Program-made: the position numbers and the translations under genes
The notes under the pieces: generated by a model
Seen by the model: the letters and a program-made list of their open reading frames with translations, nothing else
The model's database searches: none
What the model was told of the DNA's origin: nothing
NCBI RefSeq assembly: GCF_037975245.1
Contig: NC_092579.1
Coordinates: 3,496,001-3,560,000, forward strand
Source of the DNA: Apostichopus japonicus
Taxonomy: Eukaryota; Echinodermata; Holothuroidea; Aspidochirotida; Stichopodidae
DNA: 64,000 bases
Direction of reading: 5' to 3'
Shown here: positions 14,101 to 25,200 of the stretch, one piece after another
How positions within the stretch are numbered: position 1 is the first letter of the stretch
Layout: every line of letters starts with the position of its first letter

Positions 14101-16236
14101 AGAGGTAACTGGGGAGGTATATGCGAAGGTATTATATATACTGGGCACTATTATAGGCGAAGGTATTAAATAAACTGGTACAAAGGACATGCAATTTATT
14201 TGAAGGAGAATGTTTGTTTCAAACACAGCAAACGTAGTCTCCAATAGGTCAACAGGGTTAGAACTTCACCAGCAGTTCTGTACTTTTTCAATAATTTTTG
14301 TATATAAAATATTGATTTTATTTCCAGTCAAAACTTCAAATTCTGAGGTCCTGGGATAGTGATGTTGCATACAACAGTTACAGGAGCTCGTATTGGAATT
14401 TTTTTTGTCAGAGATGTGTATGAGAGGGGGGTGGAAGAGTACATTTCTACCAAAGGTTATCCCTTGATTGTTCGATTCACTGGTTTCCCCAAGCTATATG
14501 ATAAAAAGAATATCAGGTGCTGTTTGTATCAACATTGATATTTTATATTGGGAGTCCAGCAGCTTGACTATTTAGGTTCCAACTCACATAGGCCAACTGG
14601 AGGATAAGCTGACTTTTGAAAGTTTGCCTTCTACATATAATTATTTCTGAATATAAAAGTGTCTATGTTACAACATTTTAATGTAAAACAGTATTAGGGA
14701 GGGATGGGTGGGGGGGGGGGGCATTTGTTATCATCCAATAGGGGCAGTTACTCTCATTTAGTCATCTTTCATACTTCTTTGTTACCATGGCTGCAAAAAG
14801 TAAAGCAAAACTGAAAATATGAATACAACAGAAAGATAGATAAGGTACAATACTGTGCATATATTTATTTTGTGCTCAATACATCAAGTAAAACAGTAAT
14901 CAAAGAGATATTGCTGAAAAGCACTAGAGTGAAGACCCTCCCAGTGGTTACTTGCCTTGACGGTATATGATGAACAAGCTTTCAAATAGTTAACTTATTC
15001 TGGTATACTCTATATATATGTTTGTCTTGCAGCATGGTATATCAGGGAACTGCTACTTGCAAACTAACTCTTCAAAGATTCTTCTAAATCATCTTTAGGT
15101 GAAGGATTATAAACACAAAACTGTCAACAAGATCATTATCAGTGACCCAATTGCTCTTAAGGAGCCAGTTTACTCCCTTATAGGGATAATACTGTAGCAG
15201 TTTTGTCAAATTAGGCCAGAATTGGCTAACACATTAAGTCTGCCATCAGAATGGACATCCCATTTCTACCAGAAAGAAAATATTTTGACTACTTCTGTCA
15301 TTACATCTATAGATGATCAGATCAGTGGTGAAATTGATTAACTGAATTCAGCTTACTGCCTGTATTTAATGGTCAGAAGGAAACGACCTTTAATGGTCCT
15401 TTGCAGATAATCTTGGACCTCTTGGTTAGCTTAAATCAGCAATGAGATCTTACAGCTGTTAGGTACAGTGATATGGTACGGTGAGAGGGAAATATTATTG
15501 ATCACTTGACTGCAGATTTAGAATCAGCTTGGGGATTGGTAATTTGTTTTATTTTGCAATTCAGGATTAAAATGATTTGAAAAGTGACAAGTTTTCATAA
15601 GTAATTTCTAGTTTGAGAGAGTTATGACCATGATGAAAATAAACTTTCTAAAAACGAAACTAAATTAAACAAAGGCAATGCTTCACACAGAAAATGGGGT
15701 GTCGGGTGGGGGAGGGGGGGGGGAAATGGAGTGTACTACAATTTTTAGTGATCCATAGAAGGTTACACAAGTTTGCACAGAGGCTTACTCTGAGCTAAAA
15801 TCCTTCAAGCTTAAGATCTTGTCACATATAACAGGCTTACTCTGAGCTGACTCAGAAATGGGTGGAAATGGGAGGTGAGAACTTGATCTTGAATGCAGTA
15901 TAGAAGGATAGCTTGGAGGGCAGTATAATTGATGCACAAAGAAGATTTAGATGTTACCAACACGCATATCTGAAAACTCTCCACTGTTATTCAAGCTGCT
16001 AAAATAGCAAGGGATGTTTTATTATTGTTACTGCAATACCCTTGATCGAGCAAGTGATGGTATCCAGACAAAGGGTGGGGGAAGGGAGGGAGGGGGGTTG
16101 TCTGCCAGTAAAAAGGGTGTATGAGATTGTAAACATGATTACCATTAACATTTACCTATCCTAAATCTCTGCTGGACGATTGTTCCTTTTGGATAAAGAC
16201 AATAAAAGACAATAAACAGTCTATTTTAAGTTACCA
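11195..16236. other. Intergenic region without a recognised gene
   Basis: This stretch separates the 5' end of the minus-strand CCDC33-like gene from the 3' end of DUS1L. It contains G homopolymer runs (around 12423, 14709 and 15710), a C run near 12750, and AGGCCTAGGCCT-type palindromes at about 11390-11410 and 11640-11660, close to where the CCDC33-like promoter would be. I examined the short ORFs here and found no supported exon pattern or recognisable domain. Confidence 0.5.
16018..16023 (-). terminator. Candidate poly(A) signal of DUS1L
   Basis: On the minus strand this reads AATAAA, about 215 bases after the DUS1L stop codon at 16237. It is the nearest canonical hexamer I found on that strand downstream of the gene. 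The call rests on motif and position only. Confidence 0.4.
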
Positions 16237-19200
16237 TTATCTCACTGACTCAACGTCACAAGTGTTTTCTTCATCTTTCGTGAAGCTTGTTCCATCTGAT
16301 TCATTCTGTCTATTTAATGTCTCAGATTCTTCGAATGAAGTTCTTTCTCCATTTAATATATCTTCCTTAATCGTAGAGATTTCCTTGGCATGTTCAAGCG
16401 TGTCTACAGGTACTTTAGGGTGATTTACTCCTTTAGTACTCTCGGATTCTTTCTTAATTCCTCCACTTGTTTGTTTCCCTTGAATGGAAGAATCCTCCAC
16501 CACGATCTGATTCTTTAAATCCACTTTTATCTTTGCCTTTTCCTCCGCTTCTCTTCGTTTCCTCTCCAGTCTTGTTTTAATCAGTAAATTGTGTCCTAGA
16601 TTTGAAAATGAAGTGATAAATCACACTTTGTTTAAAACTGTTTTCTAAAAATATGCAGAAACATGTATTTTATATCTTATAACAAAAGGCATTGTCTTAT
16701 CTCCTTGAGACAACAAATACACCACCATCAGATTTTATAATGTAAATATTATTTTGCTAGCTTCCTAGGATATGTCAAAGTTGTTTTAAGAAACTTGAAA
16801 TGATCATCCTCCCGGAACGTTAATGGATACATTTAAGTAAAACCAGACATTATCTGTGAAGGACATAAACTTACAGACAGTCACAGTAGTATGAGAATTG
16901 TGATAAAAGGAGAAAGCAAAAAACTAGAAAATTCACTTGTGCTCGATGTCAGTCTTGCTAGTAATGGAGAATGGGAACAAAGTAAAACCAATATGGCCAC
17001 TGATGCTTACCTGTACAATCAGCAGGTAACGCCTTACACTTTTTCTTGCAGCACTGCTTACAAATTTTAAATGAGCAGCGAAGACTGCAAGGATTACCAC
17101 AAGGACAAAGGTCATATTTCACTGGAAGAAAAAAAACGAGAGAGGGTTTAAAGAACAAAAGAAACAAAAAAAATGGTAGTTACTAGAAGCACAACATATA
17201 CTAGTAGCTCAGTTTAAAGTTCACAATATGGTAATTTTGTTACAAGTTAGACTTGAATGTTTAGCTCACTAGGAACACTACAAAGTAGAAAAGAGGGGTC
17301 CACCCACCCACCCACTGTCCCCCTTCCCCCACCAAATTTTAATGCCACTCTAGCCCTATTCATTTGTCCATTCCACCTAATTTTGTTACAGCCTACAAAT
17401 GGCTTTACCTATTAAAATTAAAATGCGTTTAACAAGGAGATAGATCATAATGTTTGTTTATTGAGGTTGTTACGATCAGTGCATCAGCTAGAGTCCTTAC
17501 TTCTACAATGATTAATGTAAAGTGAGGTCGGTACGTGTCAAAAGGGGTGGGGGGGGGGGAGAAGGGTACAAGAATCTCCCTTCTCACACAAAAGTTTATT
17601 TGCCATGATAGTAATGCTGAATGAATTGTTAATGTAGCCAGAGGTATTTGATATTGGCAATTGTTCGACAGAATAGGTTATTAATCTTTCTTAACATGCA
17701 GTTTACCAGCTAGCTTTCTTAGCAAACTTTCTGTTGACTTGTTGCACATCATTAAAGCAAGCCACCATGGTCACACAAATATTGTCTAAATTGAGATACT
17801 TGAGATCTTTGGCATATAAAGTTTTGCAATTTGACCTCTGCTGAGATTTGACCTTGAACTTTCACTCATCTGAATAAGGCATGCTAAGTATGAAATTTTC
17901 GAAAAGTTCCCTTCTCGAAAAATCAAGTTTGCAACATTTCACATTTTGACCTCTGTTGACCTGAAATGCATGGGTGAACAACATGTAAATTATGTCACTT
18001 TGCAAACACACTTCTGTTTCTGAGATATCCTGCTTTTAGGTTTTGTCCGTTCAAGAGTCTTAAAGGAGCAATCCAGAGATACAGCATATTTTGCAAGGAG
18101 AGTATGCTGAAAACCGGAGCAGCTATAGAAATACTACAAGCTTTAAAACTTTTCTATTTCTGGAGCTATAAAATATCAAACCTTAAGTTCTGCCTAAAAT
18201 ATTTCTTCATAGATGCAAACCTTTCTTTCGTGAAGATTTACTTTGAGGTTGGGATGAATCCGTGATAGTATTGTCCTCTCCTTTCTCGCTGAATTCTTCC
18301 ATGGCTCTCTTCTTTGCAGCTGTTGCTTCGACTTTTTTGAGGGTTTCTTCCGGACTGATTAAAAAACATGAAATAGATCTTTATATACAAACCATGAATC
18401 TAAACGCGGACATAAAATCACCTCAAAACGAAGTATGAAGAATTATGATATGAATAAAACCTATCTTTTAAACTGATGTGCAGCAGTTTGTGCAGAATAA
18501 CTATAGGCTGTTGAAATTTCAGTCGAAAGAGTTTAAGCAACTGAGGACTGTGGAGACTACACAATGTTTTTTTTTATAACATGGTTTGATGATAAGTGTA
18601 ACTGATTGGATGGTTTCAAAGTTGAACCAATGCAAAGGACAGAAATACTGTACATGAAATAGTTAAATCTTCAAATACCATAATTTGCATTGACTTGGGT
18701 CAGAAATACACAAGCAGCTATTTCAAGTCAGCAAATATCAGTCAGAAGAAAAACCTTGGTCTAAGATAGACAAAGGTCCAACTTTACTATTAACCTTTTT
18801 CAAAAATACTAGTATCCTAGTAATCCTAGTATAAAATTAACCAACGTGCATTAGTCTGTGGGAGCAAGAGCAATAAATACACACAATGTAACTTCAACCT
18901 AGCCTAGGCCTAACGTTATTTATATATGTAAGTTATTATGTACAGGTGCGTATCCAGGGGGGGGCGTTGGGGGCGCCCGCCCCCCGGGTAAGAAAAAGAG
19001 GAGAGAAAAAAAAGAGAAGAAAAAAGGAAAAAAGAGGGGAAAAAAGAGGAGGAGGAGAGGAAGGAAGGGAAAAGAAAAAGAAGAAAGAGAGAAAAAGGAG
19101 AAAAGGAGGGAGTAAAAGAAAAACGCGAAGACACCGGGGAGAGAAAGAGGAACAGTGACATCATTACAGCGCTGAAGGGTAGCCAGTGACGGATCAATGA

Positions 19201-22200
19201 TTTCGTAAAAGTGTGACTCACCCTACCCCTTACACCGACAACTCCATTTTTTGGCGTTTCCATTTTCCTCTCTCACTAATGATCTATATATGTACTATAT
19301 ATGGTCTATCATAACGCGTGTGTAGAATTGTGCTATGAAACCAACTGTGGCTGGTCTCGAACTCGACCGTGTCGTCGGGGAACATGACGCATTTTGGGAT
19401 GGGGGCGACCGCCAGCCCCCCCCCCCATTCAGCATTTTTTTAAACGATATCGCTAAGTAATTTCAAAATAGAAAGTGCTTAGAGGCAACTTACAAGGCCT
19501 GGGAAGTGTCATTTCCAGCGATCTGGGAGACATTTTCTGCCAAAATTTGCTTGTACGCTTCGCGCTAACAAATGGTCCTGGGTAGTGCCATTTCCAGCGA
19601 TCTGGGAGGCATTTTCGGCCAAAATTTTCTTGTACGCTTCGCGCCAACCTATGGTGGCGCTACGCTTAGATAATTTGCCTACAGGCTTCGCCCCTCCCTT
19701 GGCAAATTCCTCGCTACGCGCCTGTTCAAATTTGTAACGCAAATAGCAGATATCACATCATATCAGTGAGCATGAAAATGGCGTTCCAGGATGAAAAGCC
19801 TCAAAACTGTCCGACTTGACTGAAAAAATAACCAAAAATTTTTCCGCGCTTCGCGCGCGTTCAACGTGTTCATGTTAATATCATATAAGTAAGCATCGGT
19901 TATTACATCGCATGCCATCATGTACCGTACGGTCCGTTCAAATTGCGCAGTATACCGCGGGATGCTAATGTGAACAACGACATGTCTCATGTAGATGTAT
20001 AAAAAGCATGGAGGTCCAATTATGTCAAAACTCTCTTTTACATTAGTAATGGCGAATTAGGGGCTGCACCCCCGCCGCGCAGTGGCGGAGCGTCCATACG
20101 GTCGGGGGTCGGATGCCCCCCCCCCCCCTGACGGACTCAAATGGACTGCTGGCGCCTTTTTCAGCTCTTTACCACTTTTTACTTATTCTAGATTATTGAC
20201 TTTTTTATTGCGCTATCATCTACTTATTGACATTTGTCACATTTTGTTGGTGTAATTTGGCGATGACACCTTATTCTTCGTTTATCTGCAAATTAGCCAG
20301 GCCCGGAAAGGGTCATTTCCGGCGATCTAGGGAGTATCTTTATTCAAAAAATTTCTGTACGCTACGCGCCAACCAGTGGTGGCGCTCCGCTTAGATAGTG
20401 TCGAAAGCGGTCCTACAGACCATTCTCGCCACTCCTGACCAATACCCCTAGCTCCGCCACTGCCGCCGCGCCTCCTACGCCTATGTGTGTAGTGTTCGCT
20501 TTCGGAAATATCTGCTATTTTTTCATTTCCTTCAACCAAGTTTTATAATAGCCGTTATAACAGGTTTTAATGTTTGTACACCAATAAATTAACTGTGTCT
20601 GAATTTTAGAAAATTTCTGACCAACATTCTGCATCACACCTTCCTCTACTCGTGCAATTTTGACCGCTCTGTTAGGGGTTCAAGGAAGTTTTTCTATATT
20701 GGTTGTCCATAGATGAAATTTTGTACAACATTATGGGTATGTTTTGAAGTGAGTTTATTCACTAGAAATGTGAATTTTCAAATTCTGAACAAATATGGGG
20801 CTTAAAACCTTGAAAAGTGGGGCTGACGGGTATTGTGGGCCGCGACGTAGAATCACCTACAAAAGCAAAGACCCACAGGAGATGCCATCAGGTCGAACAT
20901 GATGTGTGCCGGGTTGACAAACTTCAAAAAGGTTATGGATGGGGAAAAAAAAACTATTAGGAAATACCTGGTTCTCAGGCAAAAAGTGTACATCTGGTTG
21001 GTCATTTCAAGCCCGAGAAGTGCCGTTTCCGGTGATCTGGGGGGGGGGGGGGTTTCAAAACAAGAAATTTTCTTGTACGCTGCGCGCCAACCGATGGTGG
21101 CGCTCCGCTTAGATAGTAATTCGCGCCCCCCGGGTTTGAAAATCCTGGATACGCGCCTGATGTAGCCTAGCCTAGCAACATGTAAGTTATTATGTGCAGC
21201 TTCATCTGTGGGAGCAAGAGCAATAAATACACACAAGGTAACTTAAACCTAGCCTTAGGCCTAACGTTATTTATATATGTAAGCTATTATGTAGCCTAGC
21301 AACATGTAAATTATTATGTACAGCTTCATCTGTGGGAGCAAGAGCAATAAATACACACAAGGTATCTTAAACCTACAGTAGCCTAGGCCTAATGTTATTT
21401 ATATATGTAAGTCATTATGTAGCCTAGCCTAGCAAGGTGTAAGGTATTATGTAAAGCTCCCCCCCCCCCCATCCCTGTTACACAAAGGTCTTAGATATAC
21501 AAACCTTGGTCTAAAGTATGGTTGGCATAACCAATACGGTTGAACCTTTCCATCTTTGTGCTTTTCTTCATCTCCCTCATTAACATCCTCCATGCAACAT
21601 TTCTTCACCTCTTGAGAGACAGCGACCATGTCTTCCAGAGTCCTTGCTTTGGACAGAGGTATGCGGAGTTGTTGATGTTTTTCTAACCTATAAAGACAAA
21701 AAAAATGTGATAAACAAAGAAACTTTATTCATTAGCAAGTTTGGCATATTATGTAATGATATGCTGGGTACGTTATACTGATCTTCAATAAGTAAATTTA
21801 CGTCTTGATATCACCTTGCATCAGAATAATTATTAACCCACACACATCACTTAACATCTTACGAATCATTAGTAAAACACAAATAGATGATTGCTAATCT
21901 AAACAGCTTTCAACAAATAGGTTTCCCTTATCTGCAGATGTAACAATGCTGCAACTTTTACAAGAGTAATAAACCAAACTTTCAAAAAAACATGAAGTAT
22001 TTGTGAGAGAATCCTATTGATGGTTGGATTTCTTGCAGGCTGTGAAATTAGCACAGCCAGTGTCTTAATTGCAATTGTAACAGCAACACTAGTGTACTTG
22101 GGTTGTGCATTTGGGAGAAACAACTTGCTTTTAATCTGAATGCTGCATCTAATTACCACCATTAATTGCTACAATAAAATTGCTATTTCAGTTAATTCCC

Positions 22201-25200
22201 ATAGCAAATTGCTACTCATATTTGATACGTTTAATTGCTGAGCCAATCGCCATGGCTTATTGCAACAATTCTCTATACAAGTTAATTTGTTATATGAAAC
22301 TACTACATCTGGTTGAACAGATATTTACTACATTGAAAGATTGACAAGTAAACAGTAACAACATTGCATATGATGCCTATACCAAACAGAAATCATTTAG
22401 CTGCTATTCTAATCTGGTTTAAGAAACTCTTTGATTTTGACAGATAGATTCTGATTTTAACTTACGTATGATGCCAAAGCCTGAATAGATGTGATCGGAT
22501 CGTTGACATTGAACATGGAAACTGCTTCACCAACTCCAGGTATTCATCGGCCGCTTCCCAGACGGTCGGATATTTCCCTTTAAAGAGGTACGGGTTGTGA
22601 AGGTTGCCCTCTGTCAAAGAAGTCAAAATGTCAAAGTTTTTATTTCTTCATAACTTCAGATGGAAGTGAACGATAGAAAAAGAGAAAGAGAAGACAATAT
22701 TGACTGTTTATCTATTTCACGAAGCGAGAACAGAGAAAACAACTTTAGCAGACAGTTCATGGCACGGACCAGTGACTGAGCATTAAGAAATGGCAAGATT
22801 TTAATCTACTTCCAATCTTGCTAGGATGGAAAATATTAATTAGGGTTGGGCGATATATCGAAAATTATTATTATCGCGATAATTTTTTTTCAAGACGATA
22901 TTTTTTGAGGATTGAACAAATGACGATAATTTCTTGTGAAAGAAATTTGAAATAGATGTAGAAAAAAAATTCTCCGTTTTATGTGTAAATGTTATTCTAT
23001 CATTCCATGGTTAAGAAAGTTGAAAAGAAATATTTTATCAACTTCATTTACTGACTTTTGAACTTCGTAAAAACCTGTTCTTTACAATGTGACTGTATAG
23101 AGAACACAACTGAAAATCACTAGAGAAACTACCAATTGTGTACGAAAAGTAAGTTGGTACACCTTTCTAATTTTACGAAAGATCGAGCAAAATACTTTCG
23201 AAAAATTCACGCGAAACTGGCATATCGTGCTAAATGCAACAAGTGTCATGTAAACAAGGCTCTAGTACACCCATTTATGAATAAACCAGAAGACCACATC
23301 TGGTGTAAAGCGGGGGAAAGCAAGTATTTTCTAGAATTTCCAACCAAAAAAATAATAATAATATCCTACCATAGTTAAGTGTATAGTAAATAGCCTAACC
23401 ACTTCGTCGGTTACGGATCTCACGTAACAACAAAAACACAACTAATTGTATTTTGCGAAGTTGACGATTTCTACAAGGACATGGAAACAATATTTAGCAT
23501 TAAGTTAATCACGCCTGGTGGCCTAAAACATGGAATTACAAGGTTTACTTTCATAAAGATGGCCATACTGTAGCTATTGGGGCCTTGATATCGTGCTATG
23601 TCTGTATGGTATAGACTGTGCCTCGTGTATCATGGGGAATAGATTGTTTTGTTCATGCGGAGGAGTCGGTTGGCTTGAGGTGTGTTTTACTTACCTTAAT
23701 GTTACGGGGATATTTACCTACTTTCCTTGAACGTCTTAGATAATATTTCGCATAACTTTACGGATCCTTTACTGACTGACCTAATTAATTCTAGAGTGGA
23801 GCCAAAAAAGTTTACTCCATGAAAAGTTTTTTTGGAACAGTGCCAAAACTGTTAACAAACAGGTGTTAGACAGGGGGTTGTTTTGCAAGGTACCTGAGAA
23901 AATTTGAAGCACATTGTAGCCTACCGTGATATTTAAGTACGGTTAAACACTGCAGTTGTAAACTGATTGTTAGGCAGTCTAGAAACGGGGCTTTGCCGAA
24001 CGTAGTTTGTTTCATAATATCGACAGTTTTGTAAGTTAAACTTTATAAAGATTGTAAGACAGATTAATTCTCTTTTCATTTTATCACATAATATAACAAC
24101 TCTAACTTGTCATTTTAATACTTTCATCAGTTTCGTGACTATTTAAATTCATAAAGTTAGTCAGTATTTTGAATCCTCAATTGTGAATTTTTTTATCGCC
24201 AGACACGCAAAAATACTTAACTTTTCCTGGGGCCTTCGCCCCTGGACCCCCACAAGGGGTTCCACCTCTTGACTCCATCGGTCTCTAAGGCGGGCCCTGA
24301 ACCCCACGCCATTATGCTCGGTGTGTTTGCTGCGCGAAAACACCGGAAGGAAATCGGCAGTTGTTTTTAGTGTGTTCGCGAACACATTAAAAACAACAAG
24401 AAAAAATTATCGAAATATCGCGATAATTTTTGAACTATTTATCGTGACATTAAAAAGCAAATATCGCCCAACCAATGCCAACTTTACATAGTCCAGGTAG
24501 TACTGAAAGGGTGTGAAGACTCGGGCAAAAAGAAACGTCCAATGCCGGTAATCTGACCTAGTTTCGAATGAGGTGTAACAGAAGTGTTAGACACCACCAT
24601 CGATCCCAGAAAATACACACACAGCTTGCTACTGTCGGTAATTAGACACTTGTGTACAGTCAGTACATACAGCTGCGGTCAATACCCACAGCACAGTGTA
24701 CAAACGATACAGCGATACACATCTCAGGTCCAGATAACAAGGTATCACGTTTCATTACTGTCTGCATTTTGTAGCGACAAGAGAAAAGCTTCACTTGCAA
24801 GCAACGGAAAGTTAACTTATTAAAGACGAAGGCACGCGGTTTGGAGCGAGTCTTCAATGCCTTTAACTTGTCATGCACTACATTGCTTTGTGAAGTAAAC
24901 ATTGAATAGTATCCAAAATAAATATTAAAATAAAATTTTTGCTCTGATGTAGGATGTATTACCTGCAGACATGACTCCATCTACTCCTGTTTCCTCCAGG
25001 CATCTTTCAACATCCACCAAAGACTGGATGTTACCATTGGCAAACACTGGAACATTCACAGCTTCCCTGGTCATGGAAGGAGGAAACAAGATCTACAGGC
25101 AACTGGAATCATTTGAAATGGCTTAAACTTGCTGGTTACTTTTTTCAATCATTAAAGTTACAACATCATAGGGCACTTGACTAATTACCATTCACTCTTC

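Larger units (their letters stand above)
18943..21159. mobile_element. Composite 2.2-kb TIR element (CAGGYGCGTATCCAG), inserted in a tandem array
   Basis: The left end CAGGTGCGTATCCAG and the right end CTGGATACGCGCCTG are inverted copies with one mismatch. ATGTA flanks both ends (18938-18942 and 21160-21164), and joining the flanks restores the 129-bp tandem unit, so this is an insertion. Inside are a C/G-rich edge, a polypurine tract (about 18987-19150), two tandem copies of a roughly 90-bp module (19500-19670), a complete hAT-like miniature element (20080-20462) and another module copy (21010-21120). No transposase is recognisable. It lies in DUS1L intron 7. Confidence 0.72.

Noticed and set aside
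18916-19263. ORFs of 70-115 codons rich in K/R/E/G or S/F/L
   Set aside because: They are translations of a polypurine tract within a transposon.
19453-19742. ORFs with a repeated [12 protein letters not shown]-like segment
   Set aside because: They follow two tandem copies of a non-coding transposon module; there is no domain and no conserved frame in the other copies.
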